Shown here piece after piece: positions 33,021-44,297 of a DNA stretch of 64,000 nucleotides. Origin of the DNA: Palaemon carinicauda (taxonomy: Eukaryota; Arthropoda; Malacostraca; Decapoda; Palaemonidae); the NCBI RefSeq assembly GCF_036898095.1, contig NC_090739.1, positions 104,542,386-104,606,385 of the forward strand. Reading direction: 5' to 3'. A program made the translations under genes and the position numbers. Position 1 is the stretch's first letter, and each line of letters begins with the position of its first letter. Below the pieces are notes generated by a model, which saw only the letters and a list, made by a program, of their open reading frames with translations, was not told where the DNA came from and made no database searches.

Positions 33021-34566
33021 GCCTTCTGTCCTTGGTTTGAAAGGGCTGCGGCTTAGACACCCCTGTCTTAGCTGCCGGAGCCTGCTTCGGTGTCTTGCGA
33101 GGCTGCTGTTGCTGTTGAGGTGCTGGAGGCTTGTAGGGCTGAGATGTCAGGGCCCTCTGGAGGAGAGAATCTTGATTCGATCTCCTCCACCTCTCAGCTG
33201 TTCGTTCTATGTCCTTGGGCTCAAGCAGATCCCTCCCAGTGATGGAGGAGTGCCTGAGCCTGCAGACGTCCACGGCGGGGACCTTCGGATGGAACCTCTC
33301 GGTCACTGTGTCGCGACGCTTGAGGATCGAGTTAGCCCACAGGTTAGCAACCTGGTGAGCGAGGAACCCGATCGAACGCGTGCCCGAAAGGAGGAAGGTC
33401 TCCAAAGCTTTCCTATTCCTCTCTTTGGACAGATCCTCAGAGCGCAATAGGATGCCCAGAGATCCCAGCCAAACGTCCAGCCACGAAGTTGCCTGCATGG
33501 CACTTTTCACGACCTTCTCAAGGTTCAGGATATCCGACGCCGAGAACGTCACCTGCCGGGCGGAGAGTTTCTCGAGAGGAGTTCCCCTGGTCAGCTCTTC
33601 CACAGAATGGTGGAGCGGAAGGGCCATACTGGACTCTCCCATGATCTCAAAGTACCTCCTCTGATGTACTCGAGGAGGCGGGAGGAGTTTGAACCCGGCA
33701 GAAGAACGACCGGAGGAGGCGAGCTCGGAGAGCTGGGCTTCGACCCTGTCCCTGGCCCCTTTCACCAATTTGGACCAAGGCAAAGCTGCGCTGGACTTAG
33801 GGGGTTTCTGGGTGCCGTAGACTTGGTCTAGTACCGTGTCCTTGCCCTCACGAGGGGCAGTCTCCGGGTCCTTAAACTTGTTGAGTTGTCTCATCAAGCC
33901 TAGGACCTGCCAGAAAGCGTGTTCTGACTCGAACTGGTCTCCTCCTTGCCGACTGGCAGCTAAGTCTCCGGTCCCCAAAGTCTCATCTTGGGGAGACACG
34001 TGGACGTCCTCCCGGGGTCTAGTTGCCTCTGGACGGATCCTGGATGACGATTTAGGAATCGTCTTGGAGTCCTTGGGCTCCCTCCTAGGAGGAATACAGG
34101 ACTCCAGCAAAGAGGTCCGGAAGGGAGCTTCTTCGCGAGAAGTTTCCTTCCTAAGAAGAGGGGTTCCTCCCATTGGTGCCGTGGGGGACATCCCTGCCTT
34201 GCTGGACTCTCCTGAGGACAGAAAAACCTCGTCCACGGGAGAAGGAGAAACAGCACGCGAAGGAGAAGGAGTAGGAGTCCTCCTGACCGACCTCTTGAGA
34301 GCCAACTTCTCCCGAGGAGAAGTCACCACGAAGTCCATTCCTCTCCTTCTCTTCAGCGGGGATGAGTCTGCCGTTGGTTTAAGTCCCAAATCAACGAGGG
34401 CAGGCTTCACAGCCTGAACCACTGCGTTCATTATGTGATGGAACCAAGGCTGACGGGTAACTGACGCTGTGTCAGTTATCCCTGCTGGAGGGAAGGGGAT
34501 CTCCTGACCCTTCGGAGTGGACACCACGGGGCCTGCCTGAAAAGAAGAAGAAAAAGAATGTTGCAT
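32959..34566 (-). CDS. DIRS-B Gag body
   Basis: This 535-aa ORF is the longest uninterrupted Gag piece in the window. Ser-rich low-complexity text with SP sites (RRTPTPSPSRAVSPSPVDE) precedes a conserved helical domain with ASARIGN-free core motifs YFEIMGESSMALPLHHSVEE, KLSARQVTFSASDILNLEKV, WLGSLGILLRSEDLSKE and FLLSGTRSIGFLAHQVANLW. It ends in a QQQQQ tract and a Lys/Arg/Gly tail (RRGKSSRGGKNPRGSGRGRK) suited to RNA binding. The same frame is open upstream of the first Met, and the C copy shows homology there, so the Met at 34566 is probably not the native start. Confidence 0.82.
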   Translation of the reverse strand: MQHSFSSSFQAGPVVSTPKGQEIPFPPAGITDTASVTRQPWFHHIMNAVVQAVKPALVDLGLKPTADSSPLKRRRGMDFVVTSPREKLALKRSVRRTPTPSPSRAVSPSPVDEVFLSSGESSKAGMSPTAPMGGTPLLRKETSREEAPFRTSLLESCIPPRREPKDSKTIPKSSSRIRPEATRPREDVHVSPQDETLGTGDLAASRQGGDQFESEHAFWQVLGLMRQLNKFKDPETAPREGKDTVLDQVYGTQKPPKSSAALPWSKLVKGARDRVEAQLSELASSGRSSAGFKLLPPPRVHQRRYFEIMGESSMALPLHHSVEELTRGTPLEKLSARQVTFSASDILNLEKVVKSAMQATSWLDVWLGSLGILLRSEDLSKERNRKALETFLLSGTRSIGFLAHQVANLWANSILKRRDTVTERFHPKVPAVDVCRLRHSSITGRDLLEPKDIERTAERWRRSNQDSLLQRALTSQPYKPPAPQQQQQPRKTPKQAPAAKTGVSKPQPFQTKDRRRGKSSRGGKNPRGSGRGRKR

Positions 34567-34699
34567 GGACCTCTCCGTAGATCCTTCCTGGTCCTGATCC
34601 TGGTAGGTAATCCTACGCTTGCGCGGTGGCGATCCAGAGGCCGATCTGGAAGTCCGCGTCCCTATCAGTTGGCCGCGCTGATGATCTCTGCGAGAATGG

Positions 34700-35818
34700 C
34701 GATCGTGGCGGCTCTCACGCGAAAAGGCATTCGAGGAATCGTGCGCGGGCGATTTCCGAAGCGCGGGCGCATTGCCGCGTGTGGAAGAATGGGCGTGGGT
34801 GCGTTCGTTCGCGGGCGAGGGGGCGCGTGGGCGCGCGGGCGAGATGGCGCGTGGGCGCGCTGGTGAGTGGGCGCGTGGGGGCGCTCAGGCGAAGGGACGC
34901 GATGGCGCGTTGGCGAGCGAACGCATTGACGCGATGGCGAGGGAACGCGTTGGCACGCACGTGAAGGAGCGCGAGGTCACGTAGGTGAAGGTGTGCGCTG
35001 AGCACTAGGCGACCGTTGGCGGCGCGTAGGAGAATGACGATGTTCGGGCGAAAAAAGTCGCGAGCGACTTGGCGAGCGTTTGCCAGGCGGAGAGCGCTGG
35101 CGCGTTGGAGAACGCTGGCGCGTTGGAGAACGCTGGCGCGTTGGCGAGCGATGTCGCGTGTACTCCGGAGAACGACGGCGCGTACCACGGATGGGCGAAC
35201 GACTGCGCACAGGCAATTTATCGCGCGGGAGAGTCGGAGACCTGGGCGATCAGACTTAAGAGGGCGATGGCACTCAGGAGAGCGTTTGCGCACAGGCGAG
35301 TGATCGCGTGGCCGCGCAGGAGATCGTTGGCGCGTAGTAATATTACTGCGCACATCTGAAGAGATGGATGGAGATGAACGCGCAGGTGAACGCTCGCGAA
35401 CAGGAGCTTTAGCTCGCTGTTGCGCCGGAGCAGAAGGGCGCGCAGGGGCGCGCAGGCGAGGCGACGGGATGGAACCCTTGCCTAAGTCCAGATCTGGTGA
35501 TCGTGGACGCGGTGGTGATCGTAGGCGCGCTGGGCGCGCATCAGAAACAGGCTGAGTAGTAGCGCGGCTGCGCACAAGAGAACGAGGGCGCTCAGGAGAA
35601 CGTAGGTGCGCCTTGCGCACATCAGGAACACGAGGGCGCTGTTTCGCAGGAGACCTGCGAGAAGGAGAGCGCTGGCGAGCAGGTGATCGCTGCCAAGCAG
35701 GAGAGCGCTGGCGAGTTAAGTCCGAAGACTGTAACTCTGGGGAGCGCTTGTGCGCTACTGCACGCGAATGCGCAGGTGGGAGCGCAGGGGAACCCTGAAG
35801 CGCAAGGGACTTACCCAC
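34700..35818 (-). repeat. DIRS-B Gag Ser-Pro/Arg repeat region
   Basis: GC-rich DNA units (GCGCGTTGGAGAACGCTG and variants, 24-30 bp) encode RQRSPTRQRSPTRQRSP and RQRSPARQRSPSRRSP on the minus strand, in the frames 35818-34715 and 35216-34977. At least one indel near 35215 moves the RSP text between frames. The composition resembles RS domains of splicing factors; whether it acts like one (nuclear import, phosphorylation) is inference. Confidence 0.8.
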
Positions 35819-36040
35819 ACCGTGAGTAGAGTCCCTTTTCCCCGAAGGGATCGGTGCCTGTTGGATAACAGGGTGAGAAGGCGCCCAAAGCGCATCTGCA
35901 GCCAGGAACGGAGAAGGCAGGTCGGAAGGTCTGGCAGGCGTAGGAGATAGCGAACGATCTGCGGAGAGGTCAAGGGGCGCTACTGCGACGGTCTGCTCCT
36001 GACGGGGGGGCTCCTCCTTAGGGGGAGGATCAGGAGAGGA

Positions 36041-36553
36041 CTACCCAAAGAGGCGCCTCCTAACTCCCTTATAGGGAGAAGGAAGTCCTCTGCTGCGGAG
36101 AGACCGACGGGCCTTACTTGGAATACGACCACGAGGAAGGGCGTCCGGGTCATCAGTCCGAAGAGGAGTCTCTGTCAGCGCGCTCCCCCGAGGGGGAGAC
36201 CAGCCCGCAGGAGAGACCGTGCAACTCCCCTCCCCCCTCGGAGGATCTTTGGAGGGGGGTGGAGAGCCTTCAGCAACGTCCGCAACAGGCGCAGCATCAA
36301 GGGTTTGACCAGACCCGTCAGAAGGCTCGGCCAAGACAGTGTCGACAAAATCCGAAGGGAATACCTCCGGTATTACCGGCGACTGTTTGACCGCAGCCCC
36401 CAACTGGATCAGGTCAAACAGGGCTTCCTTGGAGGGCGAGCCCTTAAGCCCCAAAGAAGCCCAAAGCTGGAACAAATCATTATTAGACACAGTTTGGTCA
36501 TATTCATCAAAATCCAAATTATCCTCCCCCGGAGGAGAAGAGGGAGCTGCCAC
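36041..36553 (-). pseudogene. DIRS-B Gag N-terminal region, acidic part
   Basis: The 170-aa frame holds NDLFQLWASLGLKGSPSKEA and LIQLGAAVKQSPVI, matching NDDLLQIWSSLGLKGLPSRV and LVSLGAAVKQSPAV of C Gag. It continues into the repeat region through RPLRSRGL-type basic text. The C copy has this in one frame with the Cys-rich head; in B it is separated by frameshifts near 36555-36640. Confidence 0.72.
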
Positions 36554-36632
36554 GCTAAGGGAGGCAATACCCTCTCCCGCACCCCGAGGTCGGGAAACAC
36601 CACTAGGGCCTGCGCTACCACTCGGCAGTCTC

Positions 36633-37062
36633 TCACGAGACCGATCGAGTGGGAGCTTCGGAGGAGGTTCGGGCGGCGGAAGAGGAGTCCTTAGAGCCTT
36701 CCTTCTTCAAGGTTGCCCCTGAAGGAGAACGGTCTCTCTTGGACTTCTTCTTACGCCGACCCGAACTTCTCCCACTGGGAGGCAGACCACTCCCTACACT
36801 CACTGCAAGTATTCTCACTATCACACCGTCAGCCTCGGCACTGCGGGCAAAGGGTGTGAGGATCGGTGTCCTCCGATGACATGAAGGTCCCACAAGGGCG
36901 GCCAGCGAGTCCAGGGCACTTGCGCAGAGCGATGATAACGGTCGAGGCCAACTTCCAAACACACAGAACTAGAAAAAGCAAAAAACAAATTAAGGCTGTC
37001 ATTAAAGAGGACGAAAACAGCAACGTCTGTACTTCGTCTGAGCCAAAAGTGAAGTGAGACAA
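36633..37062 (-). pseudogene. DIRS-B Gag Cys-rich head, frame-broken
   Basis: The frame 37062-36829 carries CPGLAGRPCGTFMSSEDTDP and HTLCPQCRG. The frame 36962-36633 carries the downstream RKKKSKRDRSPSGATLKKEG. C keeps the same text in one frame (55710-57833). One or two indels near 36830-36850 split it here. The module is probably zinc-binding. Confidence 0.72.
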
Positions 37063-37232
37063 CTCACCGGTGTGTGGGGGGGGAGGGGTAGCAAGCTACC
37101 CCTTCCCTACCCCCTGCTAACTAGCGGGGGGTAGTTAACCCTCGTTAAAAATCTAATGGCTCGTCATTTCAGCTACGCCGAAAGTAATACCCTATGTAAA
37201 TAGCGTGGTTTGTATTTCGGTTACAGAACAAA
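37047..37232. repeat. DIRS-B right (5') inverted terminal repeat
   Basis: Inverse of 29201-29407, ending GTTACAGAACAAA. Gypsy RT sequence resumes immediately with TACCTTTTCAGGAGG. Confidence 0.92.
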
Positions 37233-37550
37233 TACCTTTTCAGGAGGTCGAGCGTTGAGAAAACCTTCACTTTGTTTAAGTATGAGGTCATGTTGGCGAT
37301 GTTTGGGAGGGGGAATGATCCTGTTCTTTCAGCATGTACAGGCACCTTTAATCCCCACATAGACGCAGAGAGCCATCTTTCTTCAGGACGATTTGTGTAA
37401 GAGTGGCGAACATGGGCTTGTGGCCTTTTTGCAAAGGCCCATTTCTTCCATTTCGGCGAATGTTTGTCTAGCGACTGCCAAACGATTCGGTGCCAGACGC
37501 CTGAATCTGGCAAATACTGGGGGCCCCATCGTATTGATAAGGTGATAAAC
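37233..37550 (-). pseudogene. Gypsy reverse transcriptase, 5' part
   Basis: The frame contains SPKWKKWAFAKRP, then SPLPNIANM-type fingers text (FPLPNIANMTSYLNKV) and VFSTLDLLKRY, which is the first catalytic block (xLDL). The DIRS pair starts directly after LKRY. The other half begins at 21425. The gene was therefore cut between the first and second catalytic Asp regions. Frames upstream are disturbed. Confidence 0.8.
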
Positions 37551-37556
37551 ACTGTG

Positions 37557-37935
37557 TTAGGTGGGAACTGTGGACGTTTGATGAAGTTTTGGATGGAAAA
37601 CTTCCGGGTACGACGTGAGGAGGTGGGGGTAGGCATTCGTGGGTGCGCTAATGTGGAGAGCGAGGTCGGAGGGGGTGGGTTGGAGAGGTCGGTGAGCTAC
37701 ATCAACCAGATGGTGGAAATGTGAGAGGAAAGCCGCAGTGAGGATTGGCAATGTCACGTCGGCAACAAGAAACTTCAAAATATATTTGGTGCTTCCAAAC
37801 GATAATGTAAGGGTTTCATAACTGTGAGTGGGTATCGCAGATCCGATGGCAGTCAACAGATTTAGATAGACTACGTCGTGTCCTGGAGAGTGGCCTTGGC
37901 AGAAGAGAACGGCAAGCACCCGTGTCTATCAAAAA
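37557..37935 (-). pseudogene. Gypsy aspartic protease, frameshifted
   Basis: The active-site block IDTGACRSLLPRP lies at about 37930-37890 in one frame. The rest of the domain (IPTHSYETLTLSFGSTKYIL, FLVADVTLPIL, FHHLVDVAHRPL) lies in the 37919-37557 frame. One indel near 37880 separates them. The enzyme would process Gag-Pol. Confidence 0.78.
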
Positions 37936-38064
37936 TCACACGTCCGTACTTGCATCCTGTAAAAAGAAAATATTAGTGATAGGAGGAGGCCACCACTGCA
38001 AGCGATATCCTACTTACACGTTTTTTTGGGCACTGACAACCATTCGCACATTTCTTCGCAACGG

Positions 38065-38364
38065 TTATTGAGAGAGCTGAAAAAGTTTGGCTATGCGGGC
38101 GGATGGTGATGGCGAATACTGCTCCAGGAGGTTTTTATTTAGGGTGTCATACCCTACTGGGGTGTCCCCTTGCTTGCAAAGCCAATCAGAGATTTCAGAG
38201 AAAGTGTCCTCGGGGATTGCTGCGAGAACATAATCTGCTTTGGTGCTTGACTGAGTCATGCCCTTCATGCAAAACTGGACTTCAGGACGCTGGAACCAGA
38301 CGAATGCTTCTTCGCTTGCCTTAGAGGCAGATTCGGTTGGCAGCACCTTCAAACAGTAGGGCAA
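38065..38364 (-). pseudogene. Gypsy Gag fragment
   Basis: The 99-aa frame reads VWFQRPEVQFCMKGMTQSST, KADYVLAAIPEDTFSEISDW and YDTLNKNLLEQYSPS, a capsid segment typical of invertebrate Gypsy Gag. Gag would normally be longer; the rest toward the protease is degraded (37936-38064). Confidence 0.75.
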
Positions 38365-38400
38365 AGCAGTGAAGGGGCAGGCGGGAGGGAGCAGACACTC

Positions 38401-38412
38401 TGCTGGTCACCA
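38401..38412 (-). promoter_or_regulatory. Candidate Gypsy primer-binding site
   Basis: Minus strand TGGTGACCAGCA, two bases after the LTR-like end ACACA. TGG starts are usual for tRNA-primed LTR elements. Which tRNA is not determined. Confidence 0.45.
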
Positions 38413-38413
38413 A

Positions 38414-38626
38414 TGTGTGGTGGCACCTGTTAGGTGATAACTGAGAGGCGAGGTGAATGCAACTAAACTTTATCAAACAATCATCGAGTTTATATACAGC
38501 AATGTGGGAGCAAGAATGTCATAAAAATTCAAACATGAAAAAGCATGAACTAACATGATAACACAAGTTGGTCTATATTAGTGCAGGGAAGAGGGAGTGA
38601 TGAGATGAAAAATCAAAACCGTTACA
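38414..38626 (-). repeat. Candidate Gypsy 5' LTR
   Basis: Read on the minus strand it begins TGTAACGG and ends CCACACA, with a TATA box (TGTATATAAAC at 38488-38498) about 85 bp before the end. No second copy is found at the left end, so the boundaries rest on motif position only. Confidence 0.45.
38488..38498 (-). promoter_or_regulatory. TATA box in candidate Gypsy LTR
   Basis: TGTATATAAAC on the minus strand, upstream of Gag. Confidence 0.4.
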
Positions 38627-38629
38627 GTG

Positions 38630-41600
38630 TACGAGTGTGTGCAAAACATAAGAGGTGTAGACCCCAGTTATCCCACTTGTTGACAGACTGATACATTAAA
38701 AAGGTGTCACTCTTAGTGACTGGAAAAACCATGCCGGTGAGAAGTCGTGATGTCATCTGACCAGGAAGTCACCTGGAGGCCTGCTATGGAAAAGACTTCC
38801 ATAGTTGTAGACTCAGATGCCCAGAACACAATTCCCCCTTTCTTGCGTCTCTAAATTGAAGTTCCTGGAGTCAGATTCTCCACAGCAGCATCAACTGGAA
38901 GTAGAAAAGGCTGGCCTCCCAAGGACTATAAACCTCCTTTAACCGGAGATCGTGGGAGGCAAGATATTGCTTGAGTGACTCAATCGTTCTAAGTTCCTTG
39001 GCCCAAAAATCTGGGAATCTATGCTATGTAGAGCAAGTTGAACAAGCTCTAACCAGGGCAACTCTGAAGCAACAATAAATGGAGGTTATCCTACCTTGAC
39101 TCATGATTTATTTGTCTCCTAAAGTCATTGATCTGTCAGATGCAAAACAAGACTTTTATGAAAGTAGATTTTATCTCAGGATTTTCTGTCTCCACTGGTA
39201 CTGGTCTGGAGTCATGTGCCAAAAAGTCAAGGGTGTCTCTGGACTCTTAAGAGGTCTTTCCATGATCTGGTGGAAGCTCCTGTGGTTTTGTCTATTTCCT
39301 CTTGGAGCCCAAGACCAAACCAGATTGATACAATGAAGCCACAAGAACAACAGCAATCAGTTTGCTTCCTATATAGCCAAGGTGGTGCCTTTTGCCCTCG
39401 TGTGCATATTGGGTGACATGGCTGAGGCCTGTACCACTGAAGGACTCACAGAAGTGCATGAAGAAGACCTGCAGACATGTGTGTCCTTGGGTGGTCTGTC
39501 AACCAAACATGAATAGTCTCTATGATGGTCTGATGAAGCCTCTGCACAAATGGGGGACAATCTCCTGCTCACTAATTTATGCGCACAGAAAGGCCTTTCC
39601 TTTTTTGCAGGGGCAGGGTACTAAGGTGAAGGGCATCTACTAGGTGGAACATCTGGATGCCTTAAACTACACGCAAAGGACCTCGAGCGATGGGAAGAGG
39701 AGGGAGAATATCAACTGCAAGCTCTAACCTTTCAATCACTCCTGGATGTCCAATACAAAGGATTCGTGTGAAGTGTGAAAGCATAAGAGGTGAACGAATT
39801 CACATAAAATTGTCCCCTGAAGAACATTCATGTGAAGACATAGCTCTTTAGCTGGCACAAGGAGAATGAGTGTGTTATGTGTGTGAGCTTGTGAAGACCC
39901 TGAATGGGGCAAGCATGATTATGACAAACTCAAAGAAAAGGAGTAAGCACTTAGAGACCTAGCTACAGGTGAGACTACTTGTGAGTGGTTTATGAGTTGG
40001 AACCTTGCGCATGGAACCTTAGTATATGGTGACCTAGCACATGGGAATTTAACACATAAAATACTAGCACATGGGGATTATACCTAAGGGGAGTGTATGT
40101 CTGCTTGTCTGTGGTCTAGGGGCTGATCCAGAAGCTTGTCTAGATGGAGGAGATGGCCTAATATGGTTATTGGATGGGGAAGGCTGAAAGCTCCTGAAAG
40201 CCACCGCCTGGTGCAAAAGTAAACACTGATTGGATTTTCTCCATTTCTCTCGGTTCTAAGGGGGGCAGTAAAGGACCTTTAACCAAGGAATTCTTGAAGT
40301 TCCCTACCTCCCCTGGTCTTCTTGCCTTGTGAACTTGGAGGTAACCACATCTCGCTTCTTTAAATTTCTGTTGGCCCACTGGTTAGCTGCCTGATGACCC
40401 AAAAATGACACAGCTTTTGGCTCAGAACAAGTTCATTCTGTGAACTGCCTCTTCTTCTCTGCATAAGAAAGGTCTGAGTTTGAGGCCAAGTATCCCATGG
40501 TATCTGACCAGTGGTCCATTCAGGAGACCTACTAAACCATGAAAATAAGGGGAGACCTCCTAAACCATGAAAATAAGGGGAGACCTCCTAAACCATGAAA
40601 ATAAGGTGTTGAGCAGCTAGTTTCTTGGCTGAAATGGATCAGGTTAGGGTAGAGACCGCCGAGTCCCGAGGCAGGAGAGAGGCATGAAAGTCCTGAGTCA
40701 CATAATGGCACCTCCTGCACCAGCAAAATGGTCTCCTATCAGGGAATCTGATACCTGCAGATCAACCTTGTCAACTGGGTCCTTAGGGAGTTCTAACCAT
40801 TGTCTCAAACCCTGGGGGATATGGCACAGTTTCTCTATTGCTAGTTCCCTGCCTTTAATTGGTGATCTAGGGGCTTTGCCAGGGTCATTAATCCTCCTGA
40901 TCAGGGTCAGGGGCTCTAGAAAGCAAGACTCAGACTCTGCCCTCTCGGATTCGGTGCAACCTGGACTGGCTACTTACAGCAACTGCATTATGGATTTGGG
41001 GGAGTCCTCCCCCAGGAGGGGCTGTTCCTCTCTGGAGAGGAATCGTGCAGCTTCACATCTTCCTGATCGAACGCAATACCTGGCAGGCACCGAAGTGGGT
41101 CGGCGATTAGAAAATTATCACTAATTTCCCTATTTTTGGAACTAAAAAGTCTCACATATGAAACATTGGGAACTCCTCTGCTAAGTAAGTGGCAATGAGG
41201 AGAAGAACTATCATCAGAATCTCTCCTATGAAAAGGCCCAGGGGAGTCAGCCAATATATTAAACCTTCTTTATGGAGTCTCTGCTCTCACTTTTGGATCC
41301 CTTTGAAAAGGAGGAACAAGGGTGCTCTGTCACATATGAGCAACACCTTCTGGAGACTAAGGATCCAATTGTGGTTGCCTAGATGAAAACTGCTCTAATG
41401 ATGGTTTGGTGCTTTCAAAGGTGACAATATGTAATTCTCAACATAAGAGATGCATCTTGGCAATCACAATTGCCTATATCTCTGCTGGTTAGGATCATAT
41501 GCCAAAGCCCAAGCAATCACACCAGAGTACTTTCCTTTGGTTCACCAATAATCTTTGTACTGTGCTGAGGGACAGGAATTGGTGCACTTGTTTCAATCTT

Positions 41601-43375
41601 TATTATCTATTCCATGTATATCCAAGATTAAAAGGGATAAGAGGGCATCAACAGCAGAAGCTCACATGTCAACTGTTGAGCAAGCTTGTGTGCAATAGAT
41701 AGGAGTGCACATGCATGTGACTGTTCTAACTTAGATGAACGAATGCAAGTAGAAAAGCGCACATCCTACTAATATAAAAAATAAAAGGAAAGCGCTAGCA
41801 AAAGTGCTCATATAGTAGGCCATTCTACATAGCAGGTGAAAGGGTGAGGGATCAATCATGAGAGGTAAGAGGGTGCATGATTGATCGCAAGCATGTGAGA
41901 GTGTGTGCAAGGAACCACGAGCAGGCGAGACGATGCGCGATTGATCCTTAGCTGGTGTGCAATCATGAGATTTGGAGTTCTCTTTTTTGAGCGTGTGAAC
42001 ACCTAGTAGTTTGCCTACCATTAACCTAATTTGTGTGCAAACAGGCGAGATGGCGCTCCAGTAAGAGCGACAGATTTCCACCAGATGCTCGATTATGAGC
42101 ATGTGTTGTGGCACTCTCCAAGATACATGTAACTGTGAACAGTTGAGAGTTGAGGACCAAGCAAAGCATCATACAACCTCTCCATCTAATTCTTTGTCCT
42201 TGGTGAAGGATTAGCAAACACTATTTCTCCCATGGAGGGAAAGAAATGGTATGAGTGACTCATATGAAAGTCCCATTGATCTGCCTTAAGAAAATAATTG
42301 TCCAATAAGGGAAAAGAAAGGGTGGCAGCCACGTTTTCTTGCAACCGGCAGTGTGTACGAAGTTAGAACATTAAAATGCCTAGACCGGGGAAACTTAGAT
42401 GTACGAGCAGACACTCATATAGGAGTTGTTTCTCTCTGTTTAGTAAGCGTAATAATCTAGGCTGAATGTGTTTCTAAATGGCACCCTGTCACACTTCTTT
42501 ATCAGCTATCCTCTGACTTTCTGTGAAGGAGAGTGATTCAAATGAGAGCATCTGCCATCATCACTATGCTTTGTGATCATCGAATGTGTATGCCTAATTG
42601 CAATCACTTATTCAGGACATAAGGAAGTATCTCCTCTTGGAGAGAGCTTGCTATAGGATACACAAAGATCCATAGGATCATATGGAGCTCAGTCACTGGG
42701 TGTGCTAGAGTTAAACCTGCTATTGTTAAGCACAATAGTGTTAAGAGCACTAGTGTTAAACTTGCTACTCACTAAGGTTAAGAGCACTAGTGTGAGAACG
42801 GGATGTGTGCACATATCAGGAGCTCACTGAGCACAGACAAAAGGTCTGGCAAGAGATTTTTTCTGATCTAGTCAGAGAAGGTTGTGAGTGCAAAGCAGCG
42901 TGCTCATTGGTAAATAATGATTCTGATTTCAAACAACCTGGTTTATCTTTCAGGAAAGAGAACTTGTTCCTCCTGATACCATCTTCCTTTTAAACTTATC
43001 TGTGGTTGGACAATCAGGGAAGTCTGACTCGAGAGTAAAATATTAGTCAGCCACTTGAGTTTAGATCCAATGACAATGTTATAAGACTCTGAAGTTTATT
43101 CTGAAGGACATCATCTTCAACAGCAGCAACTGTCCAAAAGTTAAAGAAAAGAAACTCAAGAAGAAAAGTTTAAAGAGAAGTGGAAAGTATGTTTCTATTC
43201 TTTGCAGCAAAAATCAAAGTGACTCTTCAGTGTAGCAGCAGAAGGAGCGGGGTATTCCCGCCACCAGATGCCAACTACCGACATCTCGTTATAAGTTTTT
43301 AACTGCCGATTTCCAACTGTGCTTAAATTTCTTATATCATAGGATGAAGGTTTGTATCTGTGTTATGAAAAAGGG
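38630..43375 (-). pseudogene. DIRS-H 5' half: RT and Gag remnants
   Basis: RT-like text is at 39356-39171 (NLVWSWAPRGNRQ, compare LISSWAHRNGIRL of B). Gag-like text is at 40379-40167 (basic C-terminal part, GQQKFKEARCGY), at 40400-40470 (compare FLAHQVANLWANS of B) and at 41254-40988 (SPGPFHRRDSDDSSSPHC, SSPERNSPSWG). A weak GCGAG-rich stretch at 41820-42100 corresponds to the Ser-Pro/Arg repeats. Every frame is broken. It is collinear with the 3' half at 16370-19375. Confidence 0.55.
40522..40608. repeat. 28-bp tandem repeat, 3 copies
   Basis: GGAGACCTCCTAAACCATGA plus AAATAAGG repeats three times with one substitution, inside the Gag remnant. Confidence 0.9.
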
Positions 43376-43920
43376 ATATTAGATAGCATAACTAGAACCC
43401 CAGATCCTGTCCTAGGATTCCAGCTCTTCTTTACTTACCAATGGATTTTAACTACCTGGAAAACCCCTTCTGACCCCACAACTGTTTCACATACAAACCT
43501 ATAATCAAAACATTGACCCTTGTAACAAAATTAAATTGTTCCTTACCCAAGTCTACGAGGTCAAGGACTGAGGTCGGTCTGTAGCTACGAGGAATATTAA
43601 CTGGAGTCCACTTTCTATTCTTAGTTGAATGTATAATGTAGCTGCTTTCCACAGAAAGTTGTAAGCTGTTCCTGCCTCCTGTTCTGATGAATTAATATAT
43701 TTGGATTACTATATCAGTCAAACATGAAAAAAATATTTGGTATAAAAATTATAGATTTTTAATTAATTTGTATTTTTTTCTAATTATACAAACCTGAGTC
43801 ATTTCTAAAGAAGAATGAGCTGGAATACAGCAATTAAGAATTATAATGAGGTATCAACAACTGGTTGTTAGTTACCTGGCGGTAGTTACCTGCATGTAAT
43901 GGGGGAGGGTAAGGGTAGGT

Positions 43921-44297
43921 GAAACTCTTTAGCTATGGTATGCAGCTCTTCTAGGAGGACACTCCAAAATCAAACCATTGTTCTCTAGTTTTGGGTAGTG
44001 CCATAGCCTTTGTACCATGGTCTTCCACTGTCTCTTGGGTTAGAGTTCTCTTGCTTGAGGGTACAGTCGGGCACACTGTCCTTTCTCATTTCTCTTCCTT
44101 TTGTTTGGTTAAAGTTTTTATAGTTTATATAGGAAACATAACATTTATTTTAATGCTGTTACTGTTCTTAAATATTTTATTTTTCCTTGTTTCCTCACTG
44201 GGCTATTTTCCCTGTTGGAGCCCCTGGGCTTATAGCATAATGCTTTTCCAACTAAGGTTGTAGCTTAGCAAGTAATAATAATAATAATAATAATAAT
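43921..44297 (+). repeat. TAA-tailed dispersed repeat, copy 2
   Basis: Plus-strand copy of the repeat at 11350-11748, from CTCTTTAGCTATGG to GGTTGTAGCTTAGCAAG and (TAA)n at 44271-44297. Confidence 0.85.

Larger units (their letters stand above)
29201..37232 (-). mobile_element. DIRS-B, near-complete DIRS, right member of the tandem pair
   Basis: 8.0 kb with inverted terminal repeats (29201-29407, 37047-37232) and an internal complementary region (29446-29547). Minus-strand order: Gag head (37062-36041), Ser-Pro/Arg repeats (35818-34700), Gag body (34566-32959), RT/RNase H/methyltransferase-like (33020-30886), recombinase (31312-29852). The right flank is the Gypsy RT gene at 37233. Damage is moderate: a nonsense codon and frameshift early in RT, one RNase H active-site change, and several gag frame changes. 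The recombinase looks intact. Confidence 0.9.
19376..38626 (-). mobile_element. Ty3/Gypsy-type LTR retrotransposon, interrupted by DIRS-A and B
   Basis: On the minus strand: candidate 5' LTR (38414-38626), gag (38364-38065), protease (37935-37557), RT start (37550-37233), then the DIRS pair, then RT/RNase H (21425-20383) and integrase (about 20400-19376). Protease-RT-RNase H-integrase order is the Gypsy order. No 3' LTR is visible at the left end; homology passes directly into DIRS-H sequence, so that end seems truncated. Coding frames are broken in several places. Confidence 0.8.
16370..43375 (-). mobile_element. DIRS-H, old DIRS copy split by later insertions
   Basis: Collinear pieces of one degraded minus-strand DIRS occur on both sides of the Gypsy element. 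Recombinase to RNase H pieces are at 16370-17319 and 19244-19375. RT, gag and the 5' terminus are at about 38630-43375. Joining them (inference) gives the expected DIRS gene order with the break inside RNase H. The intervening DNA is mini-DIRS F and Gypsy with DIRS-A and B. No piece retains a usable ORF. The right edge near 43340-43375 (AAGGTTTGTATCTGTGTTATGAAA) resembles the GTTTGTAT...GGAACAAA edge of the other copies. Confidence 0.6.

Noticed and set aside
35364..35950. Plus-strand Arg-rich ORFs opposite the Gag repeats
   Set aside because: They are antisense shadows of the GC-rich RSP-coding repeat; all frames are open there.
42720..42800. Repeated GTTAAGAGCACTAGTGT words as a regulatory cluster
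   Set aside because: It is a short local duplication within decayed DIRS-H sequence with nothing pointing to regulation.
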